Shown here: in pieces, positions 36,113 to 45,031 of the stretch
How the letters are laid out: every line of letters begins with the position of its first letter
Numbering within the stretch: position 1 is the stretch's first letter
From: Phocaeicola dorei
GTDB taxonomy: Bacteria; Bacteroidota; Bacteroidia; Bacteroidales; Bacteroidaceae
Length of the DNA stretch: 64,000 bases
Assembly: GCF_013009555.1 (NCBI RefSeq)
Contig: NZ_CP046176.1
Location: 310,001-374,000, forward strand
Direction of reading: 5' to 3'
Notes under the pieces: generated by a model
The model's input: the letters and a program-made list of their open reading frames with translations, nothing else
What the model was told of the DNA's origin: nothing
Database searches by the model: none
Translations under genes and position numbers: made by a program

Positions 36113-37004
36113 GGGCTGCGTGAACTATGTGCTGGGCAAGGAACAGGCGGCTTTGCTCTATGCGGACGGGGTACTGACAGAAAGCCGGGGAGATATAATC
36201 CGCAGCTTCTGTATGCAGACCGGGATGAATCCCGACTTGAAAAAGCCAGTCGGACATATTGCGCTAAGCTATTCGGCAGTGGATGCGCCCAAATTGTCAG
36301 ACGAGAAAATGATACAGCTTGCGCAGGAATATATGCGTGAAATGAAAATCACCGATACGCAGTATATCATCGTACGCCATCAAGACCGGGAGCATCCACA
36401 CGTGCATATCGTGTTCAACCGCATAGACAATAACGGCAAGACCATTTCGGACAAGAACGATATGTACCGTAACGAGCAGGTATGCAAGAAGCTGAAAACC
36501 AAGCACGGGCTTTATTTCGCTGGTGGAAAAGAACAGGTAAAGCAGCACCGCTTGAAAGAACCGGACAAATCGAAATACGAGATTTACAACGCTGTAAAGA
36601 ATGAAATCGGGAAGTCCAAGAACTGGCAGCAGTTACAGGAGCGGTTAGCGGAAAAGGGTATCACTATCCGGTTCAAGTATAAGGGGCAGACAAGCGAGAT
36701 ACAAGGCGTTTCCTTTTCCAAAGGCGAATACACGTTCAAGGGTTCGGAGATAGACCGCAATTTCACTTTCTCCAAACTGGATAAATGTTTTGGGGATGTA
36801 GGGCAAACGACAGCCGGAAGCAATAAGCAAACGGTTACTGCACCTATTCAGAAATCAGTACCAGCACCCGACAAAGCGGATAATTCATTTATTACAGGTG
36901 TAGGCGGTCTGTTTTCCGGCTTGTCAGCCCCAGTTGATGAAATGCCTGATGATTCCTTTTTGAGAAAGAAGAAGAAAAAGAAGAAAAAACAACTAAAATT
37001 ATAA
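36078..37004 (+). CDS. Relaxase / mobilisation nuclease
   Basis: 308 residues. The N-terminal relaxase domain has the tyrosine region (CVNYVLGKEQAALLYADG), GHIALSYSAVD, and the HUH-type metal motif EHPHVHIVFNRID (three histidines within six residues), as in the MOB-P group. It nicks oriT, stays on the 5' end and pilots the strand to the recipient. The C-terminus is disordered and ends in a run of nine lysines broken once, which probably aids DNA binding. It is followed 4 bases later by a membrane protein gene. Confidence 0.9.
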   Translation: MIGKIKKGSGFKGCVNYVLGKEQAALLYADGVLTESRGDIIRSFCMQTGMNPDLKKPVGHIALSYSAVDAPKLSDEKMIQLAQEYMREMKITDTQYIIVRHQDREHPHVHIVFNRIDNNGKTISDKNDMYRNEQVCKKLKTKHGLYFAGGKEQVKQHRLKEPDKSKYEIYNAVKNEIGKSKNWQQLQERLAEKGITIRFKYKGQTSEIQGVSFSKGEYTFKGSEIDRNFTFSKLDKCFGDVGQTTAGSNKQTVTAPIQKSVPAPDKADNSFITGVGGLFSGLSAPVDEMPDDSFLRKKKKKKKKQLKL

Positions 37005-37008
37005 GCAT

Positions 37009-37731
37009 ATGGAGAATAATTTGATTTTGGAGGGACTTCTCTCTATGGTTACAGAACTGAAAGAGAAGCAGGAACAGCAGATAACGCCAGCTAGTCGGGA
37101 AGAAACGATGAAACGGTTTGATGCAATAGAGCAGTGTCTTTTGGAATTGCGGAACAATCCGACTATTCCCGGAAACGAACTACAAGCCATTTCAACCCTG
37201 CTTGCTGCTATAAGGAAAGGGGAACAGGAACAACGGAAATCCCTTGAATACGTCAAAAAATATGTGACGGCTTCTTATGCTTGCCTAAAATCTTTGATGG
37301 ATGCGTTGGCTGCTTACGGTACACGGAAAGATGAAGAAACAAAACCTGTTTCTTGGCAGGATAAAATCCTCAATCGGGTAACTTCCTACCTGCAGCCCAA
37401 GTTCTTTCTTCTTTTGGCAGGAGTAATCATTTGCCTTGTATCGCTGGCGTTGAACATCCGTTTTGCGGAACGTATGCAGAAACTACAGGACAACGATATA
37501 AAGTATCGTTATCTCTTGATGAAAGGAAAGGCTGAGGGAAGCGACATTAATTTGCTGGAGGTGAATTTCAACCGGGAACGAGATAACGCTTTTATCCAAA
37601 GTCTGACTGATTCGGTGGTTGGTTTTGAATATCGCAGTAAGAAGCAAGCAGAAGCGTTGGAACGAGTAAGGCTTTTGAATGAACAAGCTGAACAGCTAAG
37701 GAAGAAAGCAGATAAGTTAGGAAATCCATAA
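37009..37731 (+). CDS. Single-pass membrane protein of the mobilisation module
   Basis: 240 residues, no known domain. Helical N-terminal part (to about 125), one strong membrane segment (FFLLLAGVIICLVSLALNI, about 131-150), then a charged coiled coil (about 155-240, ending LNEQAEQLRKKAD). Start 4 bases after the relaxase stop shows co-transcription. A membrane-tethered coil beside a relaxase could dock the relaxosome to the helper channel. That is inferred from position and topology only. Confidence 0.75.
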   Translation: MENNLILEGLLSMVTELKEKQEQQITPASREETMKRFDAIEQCLLELRNNPTIPGNELQAISTLLAAIRKGEQEQRKSLEYVKKYVTASYACLKSLMDALAAYGTRKDEETKPVSWQDKILNRVTSYLQPKFFLLLAGVIICLVSLALNIRFAERMQKLQDNDIKYRYLLMKGKAEGSDINLLEVNFNRERDNAFIQSLTDSVVGFEYRSKKQAEALERVRLLNEQAEQLRKKADKLGNP

Positions 37732-37846
37732 AGAATAGAGAGCCAGAGCAAATGATACTCATTGTTTTGGCTCGTTTATCATAATCTAACAGCTTATTAA
37801 ATTGGGTATTAAATAAATAGAGTGTTTTTAGGAAGATTTTAATGGA

Positions 37847-39730
37847 TTGATGAGCTCAATTGCAAACTCTTTGTTACTTTTGTTAAATGATAAAATGAGA
37901 ATAGCTATGGATAAGCCTTTGTTTGTTGAATGTCATAACGCATTAGAATATAATTATCTATTTAAGGATGTTGATAATATGAATTTTTACTCAGCCAAGA
38001 TGGATGAAAATGAGTATATAGTGGTAGATGATTATGATTGTGATAATTATGATATTTGGTCTGAGGTGCAAATTGTTCTTTTGGAGAATGATAGATTGCT
38101 TTGTAGACATAAAGGAAAATATGGTGTAGTAAATTCAGAAGGTTGGGATATTATTCCTTTTGTTTATGATAAATTTGAGAAAAGAGCGGAAACTAATGGA
38201 AATATGTATGATGTTTTATTGGGTAATAGGTGGGGAGTTATTGATTCATCGGGAAAGGAGTTTTTCCGGATAAAATATAGTAACCCTATTCCAATATTAG
38301 AGTTTCCAAGAAGAGTTTCTGATGATATGTTGTGTAGGAGGACTATACTTGTAGAAGATGCTGATACTCACCGTAAGGGATTGGTGGATTTTGATGGACG
38401 GGAAATCATCCCTACAATATATTCTAAAATAGAACGGAGTGGGAATTGGGACTATGTTTATGTGAATTTTGGAGCTATGGAGGAAACTGATCCTGATTGT
38501 ACGTGGAATGGAGTATGGGGATGCTGCAATTGGCAAGGTAAAGAGATTATTCCCGTAAAGTATCATGCTATCCATTATATTAATGAGTATTTTATAGCTG
38601 GAGACGATGAATATGAATGTGGTGGCGTGTTCGTGGATAGATATTATGGAACATATGATTTATACGATTTAGAAGGTACTATGGTCATAGGTGGATTTAA
38701 CAATTGTCAAATTGGAACTAATTATTTTATTCTTAATTTTGGGATAGTTGTTAAATCTTATTGGAAAACAACTTATTGGGGAAATACTGAAATTGAATGT
38801 GGTGACGAATTAGTAAAAGAGTTAAATTGTGATAAAATGTATTCTATTATTGTTGATAAAGATTTGAAATCATTTATTCCTAGGCATTTAATAAATGAAG
38901 CTCGTGAAGAAATAGAATATGAATTTGATTTTTTATGTAACAATCTACCTGTGGGTGAAGGTCTGCTTATAGGGGAATCTCCCAAATTGTGCAAAGGAAA
39001 AAGATATAGTGAAGATGATAAGATAATAAAGGGGATTAGTGTCTGTTCGGCTTCTTCTATAAATGACACCGTTGTAATGTACAGTATAAGTAATAAAAAT
39101 GTAATGAATGATGGCTCAATAGGGGGATTGAAAGGAATTGTTTTTTGCAATGAGCGAATGGTTATTGCTCCAACATATATAGATGTAAAATCAATAAATA
39201 GTGAGTTGCTTTTTATTCAAAATGAAAGAGGCTTAGTTGGTATAAGAAATGTTACAAAAGAATTGCTGGAACCACAATTTAGTTTGATAATTAATCCGTA
39301 TAATAATATAGCTATAGGATTTAAAATTAAATATGTAGAAGAAGATGATATATATCAATGCCAATGCTGTTTGTTGAAATTTAACAAAGATGCTATTTGT
39401 CAAGAGGATGTGGTGAAAATAACTGGGTCTCAGTTGTATGAATTGTTATGTCCAACTTTTGAATCATTAGATGGTTGGGAAACTCTTGTGACAAGCGAGG
39501 AACATAAAATATTGATAGCACAGTATTGGAAGCACATTTCTCATGATAACAATGATACTAATCGTTTTTGGTATCCATATTATAAAGATTTTAAATATCT
39601 TTGGGAGGATGAACATTATGAAGAAGTAAGAGAGGGTATGTCCGATGATTCGGCAGATTCATACGATTGGAGGTATTATAATGATGGCTTGGATATGGAT
39701 CAGCAAGATGAACGTTTCTGGAATTTTTAA
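37847..39730 (+). CDS. WG-repeat protein (element cargo)
   Basis: 627 residues (the start may be the third ATG, MDKPLFV). It holds several WG-type beta repeats, recognisable as KGKYGVVNSEGWDIIPFVYD, NRWGVIDSSGKEFFRIKY, KGLVDFDGREIIPTIYSKI and a later RGLVGIRNVTKELLEPQF. There is no signal peptide or membrane segment. WG-repeat proteins bind partners as beta-propeller-like scaffolds. The coding strand is much more AT-rich than the mob genes and rich in Asn, Asp and Tyr, which points to later acquisition. No immunity-like or toxin domain is recognised; the last 100 residues are acidic and unassigned. Confidence 0.78.
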   Translation: MMSSIANSLLLLLNDKMRIAMDKPLFVECHNALEYNYLFKDVDNMNFYSAKMDENEYIVVDDYDCDNYDIWSEVQIVLLENDRLLCRHKGKYGVVNSEGWDIIPFVYDKFEKRAETNGNMYDVLLGNRWGVIDSSGKEFFRIKYSNPIPILEFPRRVSDDMLCRRTILVEDADTHRKGLVDFDGREIIPTIYSKIERSGNWDYVYVNFGAMEETDPDCTWNGVWGCCNWQGKEIIPVKYHAIHYINEYFIAGDDEYECGGVFVDRYYGTYDLYDLEGTMVIGGFNNCQIGTNYFILNFGIVVKSYWKTTYWGNTEIECGDELVKELNCDKMYSIIVDKDLKSFIPRHLINEAREEIEYEFDFLCNNLPVGEGLLIGESPKLCKGKRYSEDDKIIKGISVCSASSINDTVVMYSISNKNVMNDGSIGGLKGIVFCNERMVIAPTYIDVKSINSELLFIQNERGLVGIRNVTKELLEPQFSLIINPYNNIAIGFKIKYVEEDDIYQCQCCLLKFNKDAICQEDVVKITGSQLYELLCPTFESLDGWETLVTSEEHKILIAQYWKHISHDNNDTNRFWYPYYKDFKYLWEDEHYEEVREGMSDDSADSYDWRYYNDGLDMDQQDERFWNF

Positions 39731-39770
39731 AAATACTGATTTACCTTATACTAAAAATATTTTATATTTA

Positions 39771-39989
39771 TCAAGTAGTGGTTGGCATTCCATTCTTGGA
39801 TGTATATTGAAGTTTGTTTTGGATAAAATCTTGCAATATTTCTATAGCATATTTTTGAGACTGCTCTTTATTGAAGCTAGGATTTTCAATATATATGATA
39901 GAGCAAGAAGGCTCAATTTTTTCTGCAAATTCATATTTATGATTCCTTTTTTCTACCACAGACCATGAAGGAAATGCTTCAATTTGCAT
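39771..39989 (-). pseudogene. Possible remnant of an unknown gene
   Basis: A 72-codon minus-strand frame with protein-like composition (YEFAEKIEPSCSIIYIEN, QKYAIEILQDFIQNKL). The same frame stays open about 40 bases upstream of the ATG (AKPAIQTFNP) before a stop. It may be the tail of a lost cargo gene or a small real protein. No family is recognised. Confidence 0.3.
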
Positions 39990-40172
39990 AGGATTGAATG
40001 TTTGGATAGCTGGCTTGGCAGTACATTTAGTTCATACCTTTGTCTATATATCCAAAATGGACTAAACCTATTTCTATTGACAGTGATATATATGCTTACG
40101 AAGAGAAACTGATTTCTGCTTTTCTTTTTGCCAGTGTACTTTTGATGATAAAGTGTATGCTATGCTTAGTCG

Positions 40173-40212
40173 TTTGAGGGGAATGTGCCAGTTTTGACAC
40201 ATTCCCCTCAAA
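40173..40212. terminator. Perfect 15-bp hairpin between convergent cargo genes
   Basis: TTTGAGGGGAATGTG (40173-40187) pairs exactly with CACATTCCCCTCAAA (40198-40212), 10-base loop. It lies between the convergent WG-repeat and PLD genes. U-tracts are short, so its use as a terminator is likely but not certain. Confidence 0.55.
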
Positions 40213-40278
40213 AATAGATTGTTCCAAGTTGTTTCCCGTCACTAATGCATGGTCTTTCAAAAATAACATTGAAGTTAT
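40207..40278 (-). pseudogene. Fossil of a second DUF1016 nuclease gene
   Basis: The minus strand reads ITSMLFLKDHALVTGNNLEQSIFE, which lines up without gaps with VTLEFLGLNDRALVTENDLEQSIL of the intact DUF1016 gene nearby. The DNA match (AATAGATTGTTCCAA etc.) is clear too, but differs at many third positions, so this is an old relative and not a recent copy. Nothing of the rest of the gene is recognised around it. Confidence 0.65.
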
Positions 40279-40293
40279 TATTCCCTTATAACT

Positions 40294-41295
40294 TTAATAA
40301 TTGATTATGTCAGGGAAGTTATATACTGCTTCTTTTGCTATTCCTGTATTGATACAAACGAATTCGACATGCATATACCCATTGGTATCTATCGTAACTT
40401 TGGTCTTGAGTTTTACTTGACCAGCTTTCAGTTTTGGTAAGTTCTCTAATCGAATCTTTAATAATGGTTTATTGTTGTCTGCATTATCATTATTGCCAAA
40501 TAAAATATCGCAAACAATACATTCTTGATTGTCTACTACAGTACAAGTATCAACTGTATTTGTAAACGGTAAAGTTTGACCTTGTTTTATAATGTTTAAT
40601 GTCCTATTATCAATATTATTAATGCGACACCTCATTCCTACGTTCAATTTTAATGTTGGGTTATGGCGTTTGTCTTGTGATACGACTGTTGCTAATTTAG
40701 TTATAGCAATATTATTTTTTAAATCATAAACGGTCTTTAAAGTTTCTGGTGAAATAAGATTGCTATTTTCCATGCTTTTATACTCTTCGATAATGTCGTC
40801 ATATTCTTGAAGAAAATTATCTTCCACTATATCTGATAAACGTATGCGAGAATATTCAGTTACTTCTGTTAGCCCATTCCAAAGATTAGTAAAGTAATTT
40901 GTGTAATCATTACATACATTTAATTCATCCGTGGTTATTATATTTTCTGCATTTCTTTGTTCTGCTGCATATGTCCAATTATACGATCCTGTTATTAAAA
41001 GATGACCATCGAACAAACAGAACTTGTTGTGCATTAGAACTTTTTTGCTATCAACAAAACATAATTTACCCCCCTTTTGAAGATATAATGAAAAATCAAG
41101 ACCATATTCATTGCGATTGATAATATCATTAATGAGGATAAGCGAAACATTTACACCTCTATCTATAGCTCCAATTATAGCGTTAAATAAATCTCGTTGA
41201 GTAAACCATGCAACGGCTATTGATATATCTCTTTTAGAGTTGTGTATTTCATTAAGAATTATGTTTCTTATATTTGAAAAATAAGCTTGTATCAT
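40294..41295 (-). CDS. Phospholipase D-like nuclease domain protein (element cargo)
   Basis: 333 residues. The first 125 form a PLD-like domain with one HxK-x4-D motif (HNKFCLFDGHLLITGSYNWT), as in Nuc and bacterial nucleases that dimerise to build the active site. The opening SKRDISIAVAWFTQ is typical. The last 180 residues are beta-rich and unassigned, a possible target-binding part. There is no export signal. It starts 15 bases after the DUF1016 stop and is surely one operon with it. PLD-type nucleases occur in restriction and antiphage systems; function here is inferred. Confidence 0.82.
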   Translation of the reverse strand: MIQAYFSNIRNIILNEIHNSKRDISIAVAWFTQRDLFNAIIGAIDRGVNVSLILINDIINRNEYGLDFSLYLQKGGKLCFVDSKKVLMHNKFCLFDGHLLITGSYNWTYAAEQRNAENIITTDELNVCNDYTNYFTNLWNGLTEVTEYSRIRLSDIVEDNFLQEYDDIIEEYKSMENSNLISPETLKTVYDLKNNIAITKLATVVSQDKRHNPTLKLNVGMRCRINNIDNRTLNIIKQGQTLPFTNTVDTCTVVDNQECIVCDILFGNNDNADNNKPLLKIRLENLPKLKAGQVKLKTKVTIDTNGYMHVEFVCINTGIAKEAVYNFPDIINY

Positions 41296-41310
41296 ATGTG
41301 GATATTCTTT

Positions 41311-42429
41311 TTAATAGTTCTGACAAGAAATAAATTCCTGTATTTCTTCTTCGGTTGGAAGCTCTATCATGTATTTCTGTACAAAGATATTCGGGTCTAA
41401 TCCAGCAGTGGCATACTTCACTAATGTATCACCCTTTTCAGTACAAAGCAGAATACCGATAGGCGGATTATCATCCGGTTGCATTACTTCCGCTTTGAAA
41501 TAGTTCAGATACATATTTAGTTGCGAAGCATACTCATGGCGGAACTTGTCTATCTTTAATTCCACAATAACATGACATTTCAAAATACGGTGATAGAACA
41601 CAAGGTCGGCAAAAAAATAATCTTCATCAATCAAGATGCGTTTTTGCCGGGCTTCAAAGCAAAAGCCATGTCCCATTTCTAATAGAAAGTGTTGCAGGTT
41701 GTCAAGAATAGATTGTTCCAAATCGTTTTCCGTTACTAGTGCACGGTCGTTTAGTCCTAAGAACTCCAAAGTAACAGGGGTGTTGATAATATCTTTGGGT
41801 TGCAATAGGGTTGCTTGTTGCTGGACTAAGGCGGAGAGGGCTTCTTTGTTATTGGATAGTCCGCAACGTTCGTAATATAAAGATGCGATTTGTCGCTCCA
41901 ATTCTCTTGCAGACCAACAGCCCCTCATTGTTTCCATTTCATAAAAAGCACGTTTAACTGGGTTTTCAATTTTGGATATAAATTTTAAGTGAGAATATGG
42001 TAGCCTGTTAAACAACTTTTCGGCAGGTATATTCCAGTTATTAATCTGATTGTCTGCTGTATGTAATTCGGCACACACCGTGTGCCGAATTGGTTCTGTG
42101 AATTCGGCGGACAGTGTGTGCCGAATTTCATTTCCTGACATTATGTAGTGCAATATCTGTTCTTTTAGCTGTGGATAAACAAGATATAACCGCCTAAATT
42201 CACGGAATCTACGTTCATTCAGACCTTTTGTTTTCAGTTGTTGTTCCAGCTTCTTCAACAGTTGTTCACCGTAGGCGGCACGGTCTTCTCCGTTCTGCTC
42301 AAATTCTACGATATAGCACCCCATAAGCCAGTTACGGGAAGTAAGGGCAAGGTTTACAGCGTGTGCGGCTTGTGCCTGCAACGTGTTCTGTATCGTGCTG
42401 ATATGTTTTACTAATGCTTCAAAGTTCAT
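41311..42429 (-). CDS. DUF1016 (YhcG-type) PD-(D/E)XK nuclease
   Basis: 372 residues. The N-terminal DUF1016_N region (RNWLMGCYIVEFEQNGEDRAAYG, LNERRFREFRRLY) precedes a PD-(D/E)XK core: FADLVFYH with catalytic Asp, then VIVELKIDKF (E-x-K). Relatives in E. coli and Bacteroides lie in mobile elements and in loci with restriction genes. Oddly, the middle contains two near-identical motifs IRHTLSAEFTEP and IRHTVCAELHTA, a local duplication. It is the first gene of the two-gene nuclease operon, with the PLD-type protein 15 bases downstream. Confidence 0.85.
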   Translation of the reverse strand: MNFEALVKHISTIQNTLQAQAAHAVNLALTSRNWLMGCYIVEFEQNGEDRAAYGEQLLKKLEQQLKTKGLNERRFREFRRLYLVYPQLKEQILHYIMSGNEIRHTLSAEFTEPIRHTVCAELHTADNQINNWNIPAEKLFNRLPYSHLKFISKIENPVKRAFYEMETMRGCWSARELERQIASLYYERCGLSNNKEALSALVQQQATLLQPKDIINTPVTLEFLGLNDRALVTENDLEQSILDNLQHFLLEMGHGFCFEARQKRILIDEDYFFADLVFYHRILKCHVIVELKIDKFRHEYASQLNMYLNYFKAEVMQPDDNPPIGILLCTEKGDTLVKYATAGLDPNIFVQKYMIELPTEEEIQEFISCQNY

Positions 42430-42454
42430 AGTTACAAAGATAAGTCTTTTATGG

Positions 42455-43678
42455 TTAAAACTTTAGTTCCGGCAAGCTGTTTATTGCTTCCTCTTTCAAT
42501 TTATCCACCGCACGGGTGTACTTCTCCGTATGCTTCAATCCGCTATGCCCTAAAAGGCTGGCTACGGTTTTGATATTAGCCCCATTGTTCAGGATGTTCA
42601 CGGCAAACGAATGCCGGGCACAATGCCAGCTTATATGTTTGTCTATCCCGGCTCTCTTTACCCAACGCTTTACTGATTTACAGCAACTTTCGTAAGTAGG
42701 TAAATCGAATATCAAACAGTTTTTATCTGCCGGAGCTTCACCAATGATAGACAATAGACCATCATTCAGGGGAATAACCACACCACTACTGGCAGAATGT
42801 CCCTTTGTCTTGCTTTGTTCAAACTTTAATAACCGATTAGCGTAATCTACATTTTTATAGGTAAGGTCTTTTACATCACAGAAACGCAAACCACTGTATA
42901 AACAGAAGATAAAAGCTCGTCTGACATTCGGGTTCTCGTTGTCATAATGGCAAGCCGCCAACTTTTGTATTTCTTCGGGAGAAAGAACATCTTTTCGAAG
43001 CATTTGGCTATCCACTTTACAGGTAACACTTTTACATGGGTCTTTCAACATTACATCGTGGTCAATCGCATATCGAATAACTTTCTTGAAACGCTGGTAA
43101 ATGCTTTTAGCACCTTCACCCACACTTCGGGATTGCAAATAGGCTACAAACTGCTCCATCATTTCTTTGGTGATAAGTTCCGGTTTGATACTAAACTCAT
43201 TCATGGGGTATTGCTCTTTTAAGAAGTCCTTAAAACGGCTAAGCGCAATTTGTACCATGCGAATATCTTTCTTGGTATAACTGTTGATATAGGCTTGGAA
43301 ATAGTCTAAGAAATTGACCGTTCTATCTTTTTTCAACCGATAGCCCAACATACTTTCTTTAAATTCTTGCTCACGCTCCGCACGTATCTTTGTGGCAAGC
43401 TCCAATGTTTCTTTGTTCTGCTGGCGTTCCGCAGGGGTACGGGGCTTATCTATCAGATACAGACTAAGGTTTTCTTTTCGCCTGTTGTGCTTTACTGCAA
43501 ACTTGGGCTTACCTTGCATCTTTCCACTATCATAGTACACTTGATTGCCGTTTTCATCTAATACGGGCTTTTCCTCTCTACCTAAATAATACTCTAAGTA
43601 AAGGCTGATTCTACCATCCGAGAGCTTATTTTGCTCTAACTTGGGGTTTTCTTTCGTTTTATTTTCTAACTTTGCCAT
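42455..43678 (-). CDS. int: Tyrosine-type site-specific integrase
   Basis: 407 residues. SAM-like N-terminal core-binding domain (about 115-215) and a C-terminal catalytic domain with the R-H-R-H-Y residues in SGLRFCDVKD (Arg), HCARHSF (His and Arg), LGHSGLKHTEKYTR (His and Tyr). The N-terminus (about 1-90) is an arm-binding-like domain with basic patches. It would recombine the 15-bp core at the tRNA-Leu. It lies at the right end with its own promoter between it and attR. Confidence 0.93.
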   Translation of the reverse strand: MAKLENKTKENPKLEQNKLSDGRISLYLEYYLGREEKPVLDENGNQVYYDSGKMQGKPKFAVKHNRRKENLSLYLIDKPRTPAERQQNKETLELATKIRAEREQEFKESMLGYRLKKDRTVNFLDYFQAYINSYTKKDIRMVQIALSRFKDFLKEQYPMNEFSIKPELITKEMMEQFVAYLQSRSVGEGAKSIYQRFKKVIRYAIDHDVMLKDPCKSVTCKVDSQMLRKDVLSPEEIQKLAACHYDNENPNVRRAFIFCLYSGLRFCDVKDLTYKNVDYANRLLKFEQSKTKGHSASSGVVIPLNDGLLSIIGEAPADKNCLIFDLPTYESCCKSVKRWVKRAGIDKHISWHCARHSFAVNILNNGANIKTVASLLGHSGLKHTEKYTRAVDKLKEEAINSLPELKF

Positions 43679-43761
43679 TGTTTAGAGGTTTTATCCCGAT
43701 TTAGGTACCATAACCGGGCGATTACGCTAAACAGTTGATTTTCTTTTGTTTTCCGATATTG

Positions 43762-43791
43762 CAAAGGTACAAAAGAAAATGATATTTCAAA
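43762..43791 (-). promoter_or_regulatory. Integrase promoter
   Basis: On the minus strand TTTG (complement of 43788-43791), 18 bases, then TACCTTTG (complement of 43762-43769), 84 bases before the ATG. It lies 133 bases from the attR core, so integrase expression does not depend on flanking host DNA. Confidence 0.65.
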
Positions 43792-43923
43792 GTGTACTAA
43801 AAGTGTACTGAATAACAGAAAACGGGCAAAATAGGGCAAAAATGGAGAAAATAGGAAATATGCAAATAACTGATAATAAGGAAAATAAATTCTTTTGTTT
43901 TCCTATTATTTCTATGGCTTGTA

Positions 43924-43938
43924 CCGGGTCTGGGTACT
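43924..43938 (+). repeat. Right attachment core (attR)
   Basis: CCGGGTCTGGGTACT, identical to 31800-31814. Beyond it lies GAAGCGGAGA, which should directly follow the tRNA in an unoccupied chromosome. Confidence 0.88.
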
Positions 43939-43940
43939 GA

Positions 43941-43978
43941 AGCGGAGAAAGTTGAAAAACTCTCTCCGCTTTTCTTTT
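43941..43978 (+). terminator. Original terminator of tRNA-Leu, displaced by the element
   Basis: AGCGGAGA (43941-43948) pairs with TCTCCGCT (43963-43970) followed by TTTCTTTTC. It has no upstream gene at its present place but would sit immediately behind the tRNA before integration, which supports the reading of the two cores as att sites. Confidence 0.7.
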
Positions 43979-44052
43979 CTACTCCCCGTAACTCGTTGGT
44001 TTGCTGATAGATTAAATCAAGGGTCAACGTAAAAACCTGAGGGATTCATAGA

Positions 44053-44988
44053 TTAAGCATAAATTTTAGTCAGTCTGAATAGAAAGAAAGTCCTGTCCTT
44101 TACTCCTCTGAACTGTGTTCTGAAGTCCTTGATTTTGGCATTGAACGATTCGGAAGCTGCGTTGGTGGAACGCCTGTCGAAAAAGTTGACGATTTCCAGA
44201 TAATGTGTCTGTATGGAACGTATTACCCTTCCGAACGCAAGAAAGCCGGACTTTTCAACTTCGTCATACCATCTGGCAAGTCTTGTCAGAGCGGTGTCCT
44301 TGTGCTTGCACTGGTGATATATCAACCCGAGCCTCATGGAAAGATAGTATGCCTTCTTCAGGTCGGGATATTCCCTGAAGAGGATACCGGCACGTATGCG
44401 TTGGGATTCAGTCCATAATGACTCTTTTTTATACAGCAGATAGATACTGCGGGCGAGCAATTGCTTGCGCGAATCCCCGTTCTCAAAGGTCGGGGCATGG
44501 TATATCTTCCCGCACGCCTTTGCGTATGCGATCTGTATTGATTCCTTGTCCAAAGCCTCCCAGCGTGCCTTCACGCGCATTTCCTGTAAAGCTTCAAAAG
44601 CCAGCTTCTGCACATGGAAACGGTCAGTAACACGGCGTGCCGCAGGAAAGCAGACACGGGCGATCTGTTCCATATTAGGAGCCATATCCATAGTGATTTC
44701 CCTTACCTGAAACCGTCTGCGCCGGGAGAGACGGAGCAATACGGAGGTGACACTCCTTACATCTGTACCTTTTACAATGGCGATGATGCTGCCTGAACGG
44801 CCTGTCTTTTCCTTGTTTATGAGGATAGTATAGAGCTCACCACGCGAAAGGCAGACTTCATCTATACCCACATAGGCCCCTATATTCTTCTCAAAGAGAA
44901 GCCAGTCCCCGGCATGAGGAAGAGACTCCCATTTCAGATAACCGCTCAAGTGGTTGCGGTATTGACGTTCAAGAAGCTCACCGTCCAC
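44053..44988 (-). CDS. ISAon1-family transposase (catalytic part)
   Basis: 311 residues from a GTG start. DDE-type region: YVGIDEVCLSRGELY with the first Asp, TMDMAPNMEQIARVCFP with the second, and TNAASESFNAKIKDFR with the Glu, as in ISL3-type transposases. The frame stays open upstream of the GTG (ATTGATACG onwards) to just past the N-region stop, so the two proteins may be joined by a +1 ribosomal shift near TTTTTTAAAAG, or be separate with coupled starts. Confidence 0.85.
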   Translation of the reverse strand: MDGELLERQYRNHLSGYLKWESLPHAGDWLLFEKNIGAYVGIDEVCLSRGELYTILINKEKTGRSGSIIAIVKGTDVRSVTSVLLRLSRRRRFQVREITMDMAPNMEQIARVCFPAARRVTDRFHVQKLAFEALQEMRVKARWEALDKESIQIAYAKACGKIYHAPTFENGDSRKQLLARSIYLLYKKESLWTESQRIRAGILFREYPDLKKAYYLSMRLGLIYHQCKHKDTALTRLARWYDEVEKSGFLAFGRVIRSIQTHYLEIVNFFDRRSTNAASESFNAKIKDFRTQFRGVKDRTFFLFRLTKIYA

Positions 44989-45031
44989 ACCGAACAGGGT
45001 TCCCAGCAGCTTACAACTGACAGGAAGCGTA

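Larger units (their letters stand above)
31800..43938. mobile_element. Integrative mobilisable element (NBU-like) in tRNA-Leu
   Basis: About 12.1 kb between two copies of CCGGGTCTGGGTACT. Gene order from the tRNA side: unknown protein, HTH, RepA-like ATPase, primase, MobC, relaxase, membrane protein, then cargo (WG-repeat protein, PLD-type nuclease, DUF1016 nuclease), and a tyrosine integrase facing the right end. It encodes no conjugation channel, so it would depend on a helper ICE for transfer. NBU1 of Bacteroides also uses a tRNA-Leu 3' end, so this is the same class. The mobilisation genes are clearly GC-richer than the cargo. Confidence 0.88.
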
